NCBI GenBank assembly: GCA_030151635.1
Contig: JASLDF010000088.1
Coordinates: 31,478-95,477, forward strand
Direction of reading: 5' to 3'
DNA: 64,000 bases
From: Bacteroides sp.
GTDB taxonomy: Bacteria; Bacteroidota; Bacteroidia; Bacteroidales; Bacteroidaceae
Shown: one piece after another, positions 53,054 to 64,000 of the stretch
How the letters are laid out: each line of letters opens with the position of its first letter
How positions within the stretch are numbered: the first letter of the stretch is position 1
Made by a program: the position numbers and the translations under genes
The notes under the pieces: model-generated
Told to the model about the DNA's origin: nothing
Seen by the model: only the letters and a program-made list of their open reading frames with translations
Databases searched by the model: none

Positions 53054-54502
53054 ATGGAAGAAGCTAACAAATATGTTAAAGAGCTCACCCAAGAAAAATA
53101 TAAATATGGTTTCACAACCGATGTTCATACTGAAATCTTAGAGATAGGTTTGAGTGAGGATGTGGTAAGACATATTTCCAAAGAAAAAGGTGAGCCTGAA
53201 TGGTTATTAGATTTTAGATTAAAAGCATATAGACACTGGTTAACTCTGAAAATGCCAAAGTGGGCACATTTAAGAATACCAGAAATAGATTATCAGTCAA
53301 TTTCATATTATGCAGATCCAACTAAAAAGAAAGATGGGCCTAAAAGCTTAGATGAAGTAGATCCTGAAATTTTAAATACATTCAATAAACTGGGTATTCC
53401 TTTGGAAGAACAGATGGCGTTGAGTGGTATAGCTGTTGATGCAGTTATGGATTCTGTTTCTGTAAAGACAACTTTTAAAGAAACATTGCTTGAAAAGGGA
53501 ATTATATTCTGCTCTTTCAGCGAAGCTGTTCGTGAGCATCCAGATTTGATTAAACAATATATGGGGTCGGTTGTAGGTTATAAAGATAACTTTTACGCTG
53601 CTCTAAATTCGGCTGTATTCTCGGATGGGTCGTTTGTGTATATTCCGAAAGGGGTTAGATGCCCTATGGAATTATCTACTTATTTTAGAATTAACGCCAT
53701 CAATACTGGACAGTTTGAAAGAACGTTGATTGTTGCTGATGATGATTCTTATGTATCTTATCTAGAGGGGTGTACTGCTCCGATGCGTGATGAAAATCAA
53801 CTGCATGCTGCTATTGTTGAGATTATTGTGAATGATAGAGCTGAAGTAAAATATAGTACAGTTCAAAACTGGTATCCAGGTGATCAAAATGGTGTTGGTG
53901 GTGTATATAACTTCGTAACAAAACGTGGAATCTGTAAGGGAGTAGATAGTAAGCTATCTTGGACTCAAGTAGAAACTGGATCTGCAATTACTTGGAAGTA
54001 TCCTTCATGTATCTTGAAAGGTGACAATTCGGTTGCTGAATTTTATTCAGTGGCTGTTACTAACAATTATCAACAAGCCGATACAGGTACGAAAATGATT
54101 CACTTGGGTAAAAACACAAGTAGTACTATTATCAGTAAAGGTATCTCTGCAGGACATAGTGAGAACTCATATCGTGGATTGGTTCGTGTTGCAGAAAAAG
54201 CAATTAATGCAAGAAACTATAGTGAGTGTGATTCCTTGTTATTAGGTGATAAGTGTGGTGCTCATACTTTCCCTTACATGGATATTCACAATAACTCTGC
54301 TGTAATTGAGCACGAAGCTACAACGAGCAAGATTAATGAAGACCAAATTTTCTATTGTAATCAACGTGGTATTACAACAGAAGATGCTATCGGTTTAATT
54401 GTAAACGGATATGCTAAAGAGGTAATTAATAAACTTCCGATGGAATTTGCTGTAGAAGCACAAAAACTTCTATCTATATCTTTGGAAGGAAGTGTGGGGT
54501 AA
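53054..54502 (+). CDS. sufB: Fe-S cluster assembly scaffold SufB
   Basis: SufB is the scaffold subunit of the SufBC2D complex on which Fe-S clusters are built. At 482 residues with the family core ([34 protein letters not shown] and the C-terminal [17 protein letters not shown]), it is a normal member. The possible sulfur-accepting Cys is not singled out. It is followed by sufC after 81 bp. Confidence 0.97.
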   Translation: MEEANKYVKELTQEKYKYGFTTDVHTEILEIGLSEDVVRHISKEKGEPEWLLDFRLKAYRHWLTLKMPKWAHLRIPEIDYQSISYYADPTKKKDGPKSLDEVDPEILNTFNKLGIPLEEQMALSGIAVDAVMDSVSVKTTFKETLLEKGIIFCSFSEAVREHPDLIKQYMGSVVGYKDNFYAALNSAVFSDGSFVYIPKGVRCPMELSTYFRINAINTGQFERTLIVADDDSYVSYLEGCTAPMRDENQLHAAIVEIIVNDRAEVKYSTVQNWYPGDQNGVGGVYNFVTKRGICKGVDSKLSWTQVETGSAITWKYPSCILKGDNSVAEFYSVAVTNNYQQADTGTKMIHLGKNTSSTIISKGISAGHSENSYRGLVRVAEKAINARNYSECDSLLLGDKCGAHTFPYMDIHNNSAVIEHEATTSKINEDQIFYCNQRGITTEDAIGLIVNGYAKEVINKLPMEFAVEAQKLLSISLEGSVG

Positions 54503-54583
54503 GTCCTGAACACTAAACTTTTAATGAATATTTTTTATTAACGATATAATCCAGCAATGGATTTCCAATATATAATATAGATT

Positions 54584-55336
54584 ATGCTAAAGATAAAAGA
54601 CCTACATGCCAGCATAAATGGCAAAGAAATATTAAAGGGCATTAACTTAGAAGTTAATCCTGGCGAAACTCATGCAATTATGGGACCTAATGGTTCGGGT
54701 AAGAGTACATTAAGTAGTGTTCTTGTAGGTAATCCTAATTTTGAAGTAACAAAAGGCTCTGTAGAGTTTATGGGTAAAGACTTATTAGAGCTTAGCCCTG
54801 AGGATCGTAGTCATGAAGGTATCTTCTTAAGTTTCCAATACCCAGTAGAAATACCTGGTGTAAGTATGGTAAACTTTATGCGTTCTGCTGTAAATGAGCA
54901 AAGAAAATATAAAAATCTAGAACCATTGACCGCTAGTGAATTCTTAAAACTGATGAGAGAAAAACGCGCGTTAGTTGAACTAGATAACAAACTTGCAAGC
55001 CGTTCAGTGAACGAAGGTTTTTCCGGTGGTGAAAAGAAACGTAACGAAATTTTCCAAATGGCAATGCTTGAACCAACATTAAGTATTTTAGATGAAACAG
55101 ACTCTGGACTTGATATTGATGCATTGAGAATTGTGGCCGAAGGTGTTAATAAATTGAAATCACCAGAAAAGAGTAACATCGTTATTACTCACTATCAAAG
55201 ACTACTAGACTATATAAAACCTGATTTTGTTCATGTTTTGTACAAAGGTAAGATTGTTAAGTCTGGAGGTCCTGATTTAGCTTTAGAGCTTGAAGAAAAG
55301 GGTTACGATTGGATTAAGAAAGAATTAGGAGAGTAA
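54584..55336 (+). CDS. sufC: Fe-S assembly ATPase SufC
   Basis: SufC is the ABC-type ATPase of the SufBC2D complex. It is 250 residues with Walker [10 protein letters not shown] (34-42), signature FSGGEKKR, and the SufC-specific Walker B variant [10 protein letters not shown]. It overlaps none of its neighbours; sufD follows after 2 bp. Confidence 0.97.
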   Translation: MLKIKDLHASINGKEILKGINLEVNPGETHAIMGPNGSGKSTLSSVLVGNPNFEVTKGSVEFMGKDLLELSPEDRSHEGIFLSFQYPVEIPGVSMVNFMRSAVNEQRKYKNLEPLTASEFLKLMREKRALVELDNKLASRSVNEGFSGGEKKRNEIFQMAMLEPTLSILDETDSGLDIDALRIVAEGVNKLKSPEKSNIVITHYQRLLDYIKPDFVHVLYKGKIVKSGGPDLALELEEKGYDWIKKELGE

Positions 55337-55338
55337 TT

Positions 55339-56688
55339 ATGACTAGTATAGCAACTAAACAATATATAGACTTATACTCTCAGGCTAAACAGCTTTTAGA
55401 CAATCACAGCACACCTCTCTTTAACGATAAAAGAGAACAGGCAATGCGTGATTTTGAGAGTTTAGGTTTACCAACTAAGCAGCTGGAAAGCTATAAATAT
55501 ACCAATGCGGATAAGTTTTTTGAACCAGATTTTGGTTTGAATTTAAAGCGTTTGGATATTCCTGCAAATCCAGAGGATGTATTTAAATGTGACGTTCCTA
55601 ACTTGGATACTGTTCAGTCGTTTATGATTAACGATGCATTTTATCCTACGGTGAAGAAAGCTGATTTGTTGCCTAAAGGAGTTTTGTATGGAAGTTTGAA
55701 GGAGTTGTCTAAAACTCACGGAGACCTTCTATCTAAATATTATGGTAAATTAGCAGATACGTCAAAAGATGCAATTTCGGCTTTGAATACAGCTTTAGCT
55801 CAAGATGGAGTACTTTTGTATGTTCCTAAGAATGTAGTGATTGAAACTCCAATTCAGTTGATTGATATTTTAAGAGCTGATGTTGACTTCATGTACAACA
55901 GAAGAATCTTGATTATTCTTGAAGCAAATTCTCAAGCAAAGGTATTGCTTTGTAATCATGCTGTTGATAGTGTGAATTTCCTAGGTACTCATGTTACAGA
56001 GATATTTGTGGGCGAAAATGCTCATTTTGATTTCTATGAGTTAGAAGAAACACATACTAAAACTGCTAGATTCAATAACATCTTTGTTCATCAAGAAGCA
56101 AATAGCAATGTTTTAGTGAATAATATGACGTTGCACAATGGTGTAACTCGTAATACCACAGAAATTGTGCTTGCTGGCGAAGGTGCTCACGTAGATTGTA
56201 ATGGTATGGCTATTGAGGATAAGAATCAACATGTGGATAATACAACAAAGATTGATCATGCTGTTCCAAACTGTACAAGCGGCGAGTTGTTCAAGAATGT
56301 TCTTGATGGACACTCAACAGGTGCATTTACAGGTATGATTCTAGTGCGTCCTGATGCTCAAAAGACAAGTTCTGTTCAAACCAATAGAAACATCTGCTTA
56401 ACAGATGATGCACGTATGTACGCTCGCCCTCAACTGGAAATTTATGCTGATGATGTGAAGTGTGGTCACGGTGCTACCGTTGGTCAGCTTGATGAAACAG
56501 CTTTATTCTATATGAGAGCACGTGGTATTGCGGAACGTGAAGGTCGATTGCTATTGATGTTTGCGTTTGTAAACGAAGTAATTGACTCAATTTCTATTGA
56601 ACCTCTTAAAGAAAGACTACATCTTCTTGTAGAGAAACGTTTCAGAGGTGAACTTGGAGGTTGCGTTGGATGTGCACATTGCAAATAA
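55339..56688 (+). CDS. sufD: Fe-S assembly protein SufD
   Basis: SufD partners with SufB in the scaffold complex. The 449-residue protein has the beta-helix core (EANSQAKVLLCNHAVD, DDARMYARPQLEIYADDVKCGHGATVGQLDETALFYMRARGI). The final residues are an unusual GGCVGCAHCK, a CxxCxxC tail that could bind metal or sulfur. I believe related Bacteroidales SufD proteins have similar tails, but I could not verify this. It starts 2 bp after sufC and ends 17 bp before sufS. Confidence 0.95.
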   Translation: MTSIATKQYIDLYSQAKQLLDNHSTPLFNDKREQAMRDFESLGLPTKQLESYKYTNADKFFEPDFGLNLKRLDIPANPEDVFKCDVPNLDTVQSFMINDAFYPTVKKADLLPKGVLYGSLKELSKTHGDLLSKYYGKLADTSKDAISALNTALAQDGVLLYVPKNVVIETPIQLIDILRADVDFMYNRRILIILEANSQAKVLLCNHAVDSVNFLGTHVTEIFVGENAHFDFYELEETHTKTARFNNIFVHQEANSNVLVNNMTLHNGVTRNTTEIVLAGEGAHVDCNGMAIEDKNQHVDNTTKIDHAVPNCTSGELFKNVLDGHSTGAFTGMILVRPDAQKTSSVQTNRNICLTDDARMYARPQLEIYADDVKCGHGATVGQLDETALFYMRARGIAEREGRLLLMFAFVNEVIDSISIEPLKERLHLLVEKRFRGELGGCVGCAHCK

Positions 56689-56705
56689 TATAAATTCCAA
56701 TTTAA

Positions 56706-57917
56706 ATGGATTTAGACAAAATAAGAAGAGAGTTTCCCATTCTTTCGAGAGAAATCTATGAGAAACCTCTTGTTTACTTAGATAACGGAGCGACAGTTCA
56801 AAAACCCAAAGTGGTGGTTGATGCGATGAGTGAAGAGTATTTTACCGTGAATGCTAATGTGCATCGCGGTGTTCATTTCTTGTCTCAGCGTGCAACAGAT
56901 CTTCATGAAGGGGCTCGGGAAACTGTTAAAGCACATATTAATGCAAAATCTTCTAGCGAGGTTATATTTACAAGAGGGACTACAGAATCTATCAACTTGG
57001 TCGCTTTTTGTTTAGGAGAATCTTATTTACAAGCTGGTGATGAAGTTCTTGTTTCAGAAATGGAACATCATAGTAACATTGTGCCTTGGCAAATCTTAGA
57101 ACAAAGAAAAGGTATTAAACTACGTGTTATTCCTATTGATGATTGCGGTCAACTCATTTTTTCTGAGTTAGAAAAGATGATTAATAAGAAAACTAAGCTA
57201 ATTAGTGTTGCTCATGTTTCGAATGTGTTAGGAACTATAAATCCTGTAAAGAGAATCATTGAATTGGCTCATGCTAATAATGTTTTGGTGATGTTGGATG
57301 GTGCACAAGCAATTCCACATACAGAGATAGATGTTCAAGCACTAGATGCCGATTTTTATGTCTTCTCGGGACACAAAGTATATGGACCTACAGGTATTGG
57401 GGTTTTGTATGGTAAGGAAAGCCTATTAGATATGATGCCACCTTATCAAGCCGGTGGAGAAATGATTGAATCGGTTAGTTTTGCCAAAACAACATTCAAT
57501 GTATTGCCTTATAAGTTTGAAGCAGGAACTCCAGATTTTGTAGGTACGCATGGGTTAGCAACTGCTTTTGACTATGTCAATAGCATTGGCATGAAGAAGA
57601 TTGAGGAGCATGAACGCTTCTTGACTAAATATGCAATGGATCAATTATCAGCCATTCCTGGAATGAAATTCTATGGCGAAGCTGATGATAAGACAAGTGT
57701 AGTGTCATTCTTAGTAGGGAATATTCACCATTTTGATATGGGTACGTTGCTTGACCGATTGGGAATTGCTGTTCGTACAGGACACCATTGTGCACAGCCT
57801 TTGATGCAAAGATTAGGTGTTGAAGGTACTGTTCGAGCTTCATTTGCACTATACAACACAAAGGAAGAAGTAGATCAACTTGTGAAAGGAGTTGATAGAG
57901 TATCAAAGATGTTTTAA
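56706..57917 (+). CDS. sufS: Cysteine desulfurase SufS
   Basis: SufS takes sulfur from cysteine and passes it as persulfide to the Suf scaffold. The 403-residue PLP enzyme has the lysine K224 (FSGHKVYG), the catalytic Cys362 in RTGHHCAQP and the RGTTESINL segment typical of group II desulfurases. No sufE or sufU is found next to it; the sulfur-transfer partner, if used, is elsewhere. The NlpE-like lipoprotein gene follows 15 bp downstream. Confidence 0.96.
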   Translation: MDLDKIRREFPILSREIYEKPLVYLDNGATVQKPKVVVDAMSEEYFTVNANVHRGVHFLSQRATDLHEGARETVKAHINAKSSSEVIFTRGTTESINLVAFCLGESYLQAGDEVLVSEMEHHSNIVPWQILEQRKGIKLRVIPIDDCGQLIFSELEKMINKKTKLISVAHVSNVLGTINPVKRIIELAHANNVLVMLDGAQAIPHTEIDVQALDADFYVFSGHKVYGPTGIGVLYGKESLLDMMPPYQAGGEMIESVSFAKTTFNVLPYKFEAGTPDFVGTHGLATAFDYVNSIGMKKIEEHERFLTKYAMDQLSAIPGMKFYGEADDKTSVVSFLVGNIHHFDMGTLLDRLGIAVRTGHHCAQPLMQRLGVEGTVRASFALYNTKEEVDQLVKGVDRVSKMF

Positions 57918-57932
57918 TTTAAACGCAACGAT

Positions 57933-58370
57933 ATGAAATTTAATTTATTACTTTTAAGCCTATTATGTTTAGGCCTTGCTTCTTGTGGTATAAAGAACAA
58001 GAAGAGTGATGGTGATGTATCTGAAACTACTCAAAAAAATGTAGCTACTAAAGGTGCATTAATGTATGGTGTTTACTTGGGAACTATTCCAGGTGCCGAC
58101 TGCTCTATTTTGGTGAAGTTAACGTTGAATGAAGATAACTCTTACGAGATGTTACAAACCTATCAAAAGGATGAAGATCATGAGTTCTTAGATAAAGGCA
58201 CATACTCGGTCGAAGACAATATTATTACTTTGAATAATTGTGATGATGTTCTTCCACGTTATTTTAGTTTTGATGGTATGCAACTGGATATGTTAACTGG
58301 TGATAAAGAAAAAGTAACCGGTGAATTAGCAGATCATTACCGTTTGAATTTTATTCAAATCTGTCAGTAA
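57933..58370 (+). CDS. NlpE-like lipoprotein
   Basis: This 145-residue lipoprotein has a lipobox (LASC, C18) and a short domain resembling the N-terminal part of NlpE/copper-stress lipoproteins: GVYLGTIPGADCSILVKLTL followed by short beta strands (SYEMLQTYQ). In NlpE the segment usually reads PCADC; here the first Cys is Gly54, leaving only C57, so disulfide or copper sensing may be lost. It is the last gene of the Suf operon by spacing, followed by a terminator at 58391-58424. Confidence 0.75.
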   Translation: MKFNLLLLSLLCLGLASCGIKNKKSDGDVSETTQKNVATKGALMYGVYLGTIPGADCSILVKLTLNEDNSYEMLQTYQKDEDHEFLDKGTYSVEDNIITLNNCDDVLPRYFSFDGMQLDMLTGDKEKVTGELADHYRLNFIQICQ

Positions 58371-58390
58371 TTTTCATTTCAATATATTTA

Positions 58391-58424
58391 ATAGCTGTCT
58401 TAAGAAATTAAGGCAGCTATTTTT
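58391..58424 (+). terminator. Intrinsic terminator of the suf operon
   Basis: A 13-bp stem with one G-U pair (58391-58403 with 58408-58420), GAAA loop and a T run. Confidence 0.88.
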
Positions 58425-58456
58425 GTATCTATACCTTCTATACAGAAGCTATTTTT

Positions 58457-58464
58457 TATCTTTG
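58457..58464 (+). promoter_or_regulatory. Promoter -7 element for rnhB
   Basis: TATCTTTG lies 20 bp before the rnhB start and fits TAnnTTTG; no upstream box at the right spacing is obvious. Confidence 0.55.
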
Positions 58465-58484
58465 TCTAAAATTATAAAGATATA

Positions 58485-59084
58485 ATGTTAAAGCCATATT
58501 TAGAGAAAGGTAGGGTAGAAGCAGGATGTGATGAAGCTGGCAGAGGTTGTTTGGCTGGCCCTGTGTTTGCTGCAGCAGTAATTCTACCGGAAGGTTTTAG
58601 TAATGAATTGTTGAACGATTCTAAACAACTCTCGGAAAAGCAAAGAAATGCACTTCGTATTATCATTGAAGAGAATGCGGTTGCCTATGCAGTTGCATCG
58701 GTATCACCTGAAGAAATAGATAAAATTAATATTTTAAATGCATCTTTTTTAGCTATGCATAGAGCTGTTGATGCTCTAAAATGTACTCCAGATCATTTGC
58801 TAATTGATGGAAATCGCTTTAATAAGCATGCATCTATTCTACATACAACGGTTGTTAAGGGGGATGCTAAATTTATGACGATTGCTGCTGCATCTGTATT
58901 GGCCAAGACTTATCGTGATGAATACATGCTTGCAATGGATTTAGAATACCCCATGTATGATTGGAAGCACAATAAAGGTTATCCAACAAAGAAACACCGA
59001 GCAGGAATCGCAGAGTTTGGAGCGACAATAATTCATCGTCAAACTTTTAACCTTTTAGGTGACACACAACTGTCACTATTTTAA
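58485..59084 (+). CDS. rnhB: Ribonuclease HII
   Basis: RNase HII cleaves RNA in RNA:DNA hybrids and single ribonucleotides. The 199-residue protein has the GCDEAGRG motif (14-21, D16 and E17), LLIDGNRF with a catalytic Asp and KTYRDEYM near the C-terminus with the last acidic residue. It is a complete enzyme, so the cell has an intact RNase H even though the RNase H1-like gene at 23.5 kb looks degenerate. It has its own -7 element (58457-58464). Confidence 0.95.
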   Translation: MLKPYLEKGRVEAGCDEAGRGCLAGPVFAAAVILPEGFSNELLNDSKQLSEKQRNALRIIIEENAVAYAVASVSPEEIDKINILNASFLAMHRAVDALKCTPDHLLIDGNRFNKHASILHTTVVKGDAKFMTIAAASVLAKTYRDEYMLAMDLEYPMYDWKHNKGYPTKKHRAGIAEFGATIIHRQTFNLLGDTQLSLF

Positions 59085-59122
59085 CACATAGACACTTTTA
59101 AGGAAGGAATAGCTAGGTCATA

Positions 59123-59156
59123 TTTGCACTAATAATTGGTGTTTTTCGTACCTTTG
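59123..59156 (+). promoter_or_regulatory. Promoter of gpmI
   Basis: TTTG (59123-59126), a 22-nt spacer and TACCTTTG (59149-59156) lie 43 bp before gpmI. Confidence 0.55.
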
Positions 59157-59199
59157 CAGTCTGAAAGTTTTCGATATCAATCAAAATATATAATAAATC

Positions 59200-60711
59200 A
59201 TGAAAAAGAAAGCACTATTAGTGATCCTCGATGGTTGGGGAATTGGTGATAAAGGTAAAGAAGATGTTATTTATAACACAGCTACTCCGTACTGGGACTA
59301 TTTAGTTGAAACATATCCACATTCACAACTACAAGCTAGCGGCGAATTTGTTGGTCTTCCTGATGGTCAAATGGGTAACTCGGAAGTTGGTCACCTTAAT
59401 ATCGGTGCTGGTAGAGTTGTATTCCAAGACTTGGTTAAGATTAACAAAGCTTGTCAAGACAATAGCATCTTAGAAAATCCAGAAGTAAAATCTGCTTTTT
59501 CTTATGCAAAACAAAATAATAAAAATATCCACTTCATGGGATTAACTTCCGATGGTGGTGTACATAGTTCTCTTGATCACCTATTCAAATTGTGTGATAT
59601 ATCTAAAGAATATGGTATTGAGAACACTTTCATTCATTGCTTCATGGACGGTCGTGATACCGATCCTAAAAGTGGTAAAGGATTCATCGAACAATTAGAA
59701 AATCACTGTGCTAAATCTGCAGGTAAGGTAGCTTCTATTATTGGTCGTTACTTTGCAATGGACCGTGATAAACGTTGGGAACGTGTGAAAGAATCATATG
59801 ATCTTCTAGTTAACGGTACAGGTAAGAAAGCTACATCTATGGTTGCAGCTGTTGAAGAGTCTTATGCAGAAGGTATTACTGATGAGTTTATTAAACCAGT
59901 AGTGAACGCTAATTTTGATGGTACTATCAAAGAAGGTGATGTTGTTATTTTCTTCAACTATCGTAATGATAGAGCTAAAGAATTAACTACAGTACTTACT
60001 CAACAAGATATGCCTGAAGCTGGAATGAAAACTGTTCCAAATCTTCAGTATTACTGTATGACTCCATACGATTCTTCGTTCAAAGGTGTTCACATCTTGT
60101 TCGATAAAGAAAACGTGCAAAATACTCTTGGAGAATTCCTTTCTTCAAATGGTAATTCTCAACTTCACATTGCTGAAACTGAGAAATATGCTCACGTAAC
60201 CTTCTTCTTTAATGGAGGTAGAGAGTCAGCATTTGCTAAAGAGGACCGTATTTTAGTTCCTTCTCCAAAGGTAGCTACATACGATCTCCAACCAGAAATG
60301 AGTGCGTTCGAAGTTAAAGATAAATTAGTCGATGCAATTAAAGCTGACAAATATGACTTTATAGTTGTAAACTATGCAAATGGTGATATGGTTGGTCATA
60401 CTGGTGTTTATAGTGCAATTGAAAAAGCAGTTGTTACTGTTGATGCTTGCTTGAAAGAAACAATAGAAGCTGCAAAGGCAACTGGGTACGAAGCAATTAT
60501 TATTGCAGACCATGGTAATGCAGATAATGCTGTTAATAACGATGGCTCTCCTAATACTGCTCACTCTTTGAATCCAGTTCCTTTTGTGTATGTAACTGAG
60601 AATAAAGGTGCCGAAGTTAAAAACGGTAAGCTTGCTGATGTTGCTCCATCAATCTTGAAGATTATGGGTATCGATGCTCCAAAAGAAATGACAGGAGATG
60701 CTCTAATCTAA
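59200..60711 (+). CDS. gpmI: 2,3-bisphosphoglycerate-independent phosphoglycerate mutase
   Basis: GpmI interconverts 2- and 3-phosphoglycerate in glycolysis, using two Mn2+ ions. The 503-residue protein has the metal site DGWG (D11) at the N-terminus, the phospho-serine S61 in GNSEVGHL and the C-terminal IADHGNADN metal cluster. Codon use (many AAC, GGT, CGT) is consistent with high expression. It is monocistronic: promoter at 59123-59156, terminator at 60734-60763. Confidence 0.97.
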   Translation: MKKKALLVILDGWGIGDKGKEDVIYNTATPYWDYLVETYPHSQLQASGEFVGLPDGQMGNSEVGHLNIGAGRVVFQDLVKINKACQDNSILENPEVKSAFSYAKQNNKNIHFMGLTSDGGVHSSLDHLFKLCDISKEYGIENTFIHCFMDGRDTDPKSGKGFIEQLENHCAKSAGKVASIIGRYFAMDRDKRWERVKESYDLLVNGTGKKATSMVAAVEESYAEGITDEFIKPVVNANFDGTIKEGDVVIFFNYRNDRAKELTTVLTQQDMPEAGMKTVPNLQYYCMTPYDSSFKGVHILFDKENVQNTLGEFLSSNGNSQLHIAETEKYAHVTFFFNGGRESAFAKEDRILVPSPKVATYDLQPEMSAFEVKDKLVDAIKADKYDFIVVNYANGDMVGHTGVYSAIEKAVVTVDACLKETIEAAKATGYEAIIIADHGNADNAVNNDGSPNTAHSLNPVPFVYVTENKGAEVKNGKLADVAPSILKIMGIDAPKEMTGDALI

Positions 60712-60733
60712 TCGTTAGGGTTCTTAATAATTT

Positions 60734-60763
60734 AAAGCCCTTGATTTCCTCAGGGGCTTTTTT
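60734..60763 (+). terminator. Intrinsic terminator after gpmI
   Basis: An 11-bp stem with one G-U pair (60734-60744 with 60750-60760) and a short T run follow the gpmI stop by 22 bp. Confidence 0.87.
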
Positions 60764-60776
60764 ATGAAATATATTT

Positions 60777-61367
60777 ATGATACAAATTGATGATGTTGTT
60801 GTTGCTTTAGACGTTCTTAAAGACAAATTTATTTGTGATTTAGGGGTGTGTAAAGGAGCTTGTTGTATTGAGGGAGATGCTGGTGCACCCGTTGAAGAGA
60901 GTGAAGTAGCAAAGTTAGAGGAGGTTTTACCTATCGTGTGGGATGATCTTGCTGATAATGCTAAGGAGATAATAAAGGAACAAGGTGTTGTTTATACAGA
61001 TGAAGATGGCGATATCGTTACCTCTATTGTAAATGGAAAAGATTGTGTCTTTACTTGTTACGATGAGAAAGGTATGTGCTATTGTGCAATTGAAAAGGCA
61101 TATAGAGCTGGTAAAACAGATTTCTATAAACCCGTTTCTTGTCATCTTTACCCCATTCGTGTTGCCAATTACACAGAATTTCGTGCAGTGAATTACCACA
61201 AGTGGGATATTTGTAAAGCAGCTAAACTATTGGGCGAACGTGAAAATGTTCCTGTATATAAATTCTTGAAAGAACCATTGATTAGAAAATTTGGTCAGGC
61301 ATGGTACGATGAGTTGGAAATAGCAGTTGGTGAATTAAAGGCTCAGGGTTACTTACCTAAAGATTAA
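60777..61367 (+). CDS. DUF3109 Cys-rich protein
   Basis: This 196-residue protein has an N-terminal cysteine cluster (C20, C25, C29, C30 in CDLGVCKGACC) plus more cysteines (KDCVFTCYDEKGMCYC, PVSCHLYP), like the YkgJ-type zinc/iron-sulfur proteins that include DUF3109. The cysteine pattern suggests metal binding; function is unknown. It starts about 14 bp after the gpmI terminator and may be partly co-transcribed with it. The end is at a strong shared terminator (61386-61422). Confidence 0.85.
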   Translation: MIQIDDVVVALDVLKDKFICDLGVCKGACCIEGDAGAPVEESEVAKLEEVLPIVWDDLADNAKEIIKEQGVVYTDEDGDIVTSIVNGKDCVFTCYDEKGMCYCAIEKAYRAGKTDFYKPVSCHLYPIRVANYTEFRAVNYHKWDICKAAKLLGERENVPVYKFLKEPLIRKFGQAWYDELEIAVGELKAQGYLPKD

Positions 61368-61385
61368 ATCAATTTTAGAAATAAT

Positions 61386-61422
61386 AAAAGGGCGAATAAT
61401 GAATCTCATTATTCGCCCTTTT
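61386..61422. terminator. Bidirectional intrinsic terminator
   Basis: A perfect 16-bp stem (61386-61401 with 61407-61422) with A and T tracts on either side separates the convergent DUF3109 and gyrB genes. Confidence 0.94.
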
Positions 61423-61441
61423 TATTTCTATTATAAATCGC

Positions 61442-63409
<1,968 letters not shown>

Positions 63410-63427
63410 TTACTTATGTTTCACTAA

Positions 63428-63435
63428 CAAAGATA
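63428..63435 (-). promoter_or_regulatory. Promoter -7 element for gyrB
   Basis: TATCTTTG on the minus strand, about 27 bp before the gyrB start, fits TAnnTTTG. Confidence 0.6.
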
Positions 63436-63517
63436 GTAAAAAACAATCGATTTAGATAGTTATTTTACTCATTTTAGAAGGGTTGAATTGATAGTTCGGA
63501 TCGATAGGTATAGAGCC

Positions 63518-63554
63518 AAAAAAAAGGTCTAAACTTTAATAAGTTTAGACCTTT
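63518..63554 (-). terminator. Intrinsic terminator after rpsT
   Basis: A perfect 14-bp stem (63523-63536 with 63541-63554) followed by a T tract on the minus strand ends the rpsT transcript before gyrB. Confidence 0.92.
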
Positions 63555-63577
63555 CAATATCTTATATAATAATCTAA

Positions 63578-63829
63578 TTATAGGCTATTGATATGTTTAG
63601 CTAATTTTGATTTTAAGTTTGCAGCTTTTTTCCAGTGGATAAAGTTTTTCTTAGCAAGCTTGTCGATCATCTTAGCAACGCTTGGGAATAACTCTTGAGC
63701 TTCAGCCTTATCAGTAGTAGCACGAATCTTTCTAATAGAATTTCTAGTTGTTCTACCGTAATATCTATTGCGAAGTCTTCTTGACTGCTCTTGTCTGATT
63801 CTTTTAATTGATGATTTATGATTTGCCAT
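63578..63829 (-). CDS. rpsT: 30S ribosomal protein S20
   Basis: S20 binds 16S rRNA during early assembly. The 83-residue protein is basic ([36 protein letters not shown]) with the HKSSIKRI and [18 protein letters not shown] segments of the family. It lies 45 bp downstream of tRNA-Glu on the same strand, so both probably share a transcript; the terminator is at 63518-63554. Confidence 0.97.
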   Translation of the reverse strand: MANHKSSIKRIRQEQSRRLRNRYYGRTTRNSIRKIRATTDKAEAQELFPSVAKMIDKLAKKNFIHWKKAANLKSKLAKHINSL

Positions 63830-63874
63830 AATTCTACTTGTTCTTTATTGTAGATTATTATTATATTTTTATTG

Positions 63875-63946
63875 TAGCCCGTAGGAGAGTCGAACTCCTC
63901 TTTCCAGGATGAAAACCTGGCGTCCTAACCGATAGACGAACGGGCC
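63875..63946 (-). tRNA. tRNA-Glu(UUC)
   Basis: The minus strand folds into a complete cloverleaf: acceptor stem GGCCCGT/ACGGGCT (one G-U pair at the end), an anticodon stem CCAGG/CCTGG with the loop TTTTCAT giving anticodon UUC, and a T arm AGGAG-TTCGACT-CTCCT. CCA is not encoded. It is upstream of rpsT and probably co-transcribed. Confidence 0.97.
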
Positions 63947-63990
63947 TTAGATTGTTAAGTAACTTTCGCTACTTTTGCTTTATTGCGATG

Positions 63991-63998
63991 CAAATGTA
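63991..63998 (-). promoter_or_regulatory. Promoter -7 element for the tRNA-Glu/rpsT unit
   Basis: TACATTTG on the minus strand fits TAnnTTTG about 45 bp before the tRNA. The upstream half of the promoter lies outside the window. Confidence 0.55.
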
Positions 63999-64000
63999 GA

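Overview
The window looks like a chromosomal segment of a low-GC member of the order Bacteroidales. The evidence is the gene order tRNA-Glu / rpsT / gyrB and rimP-nusA-infB-cvpA-sufBCDS, many secreted glycosidases, lipoproteins with Bacteroidetes-style signal peptides, no obvious Shine-Dalgarno sequences, and a recurring promoter -7 element of the form TAnnTTTG (sometimes with TTG or TTTG 19-22 nt upstream). I see no phage, insertion sequence, CRISPR array or rRNA. The genus cannot be fixed from this sequence alone.

Layout. 1-7.0 kb (minus strand): a tight block running cysE, an RlmL-type rRNA methyltransferase, a DPP-IV-like peptidase, purD, an unknown polytopic membrane protein and a truncated VTT/DedA-type membrane protein. 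cysK is divergent from cysE, so the two steps of cysteine synthesis face each other. 8.1-10.9 kb (minus): a flavin split-barrel protein and RNase R. 11.1-13.9 kb (plus): an overlapping trio of CDF cation transporter, SDR epimerase and PAP2-type membrane phosphatase. 14.1-16.4 kb: typA/bipA and rpsO.

16.5-23.5 kb (plus): an envelope operon from one good promoter: DUF4254, GT9 heptosyltransferase-like, Kdo/WaaP-type kinase, CDP-glycerol phosphotransferase-like, class V aminotransferase, glycerol-3-phosphate cytidylyltransferase-like, and an MsbA-type ABC exporter. It looks like lipooligosaccharide core assembly with a phospho-polyol or phospho-amino-alcohol decoration. It is followed by a viroplasmin/RNase H1-family gene that appears to have lost the canonical active site, then aroK, speA, argB and a YgjP-like metallopeptidase.

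29.3-47.4 kb (plus): a glycan catabolic region consistent with use of N-glycan core: MFS permease, GH130 phosphorylase, GH92 alpha-mannosidase, GH20, a multidomain transglutaminase-like lipoprotein, then a YfcC transporter, a lactonase-like propeller lipoprotein, GH2 beta-mannosidase and a second GH20. There is no SusC/SusD pair, endoglycosidase or dedicated regulator. A 44-codon gene on the opposite strand (38919-39053), with its own promoter element and a leader hairpin, sits between the two halves.

47.5-58.4 kb (plus): rimP-nusA-infB, then cvpA-sufB-sufC-sufD-sufS and an NlpE-like lipoprotein. 58.4-64 kb: rnhB, gpmI, a DUF3109 Cys-rich protein, and on the minus strand gyrB, rpsT and tRNA-Glu(UUC). 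Intrinsic terminators are clear at most operon ends. The points most worth a second look are the degenerate RNase H1, the duplicated transglutaminase lipoprotein, the 44-codon gene, a dispersed structured intergenic repeat (two copies 27 kb apart) and the core-decoration operon.
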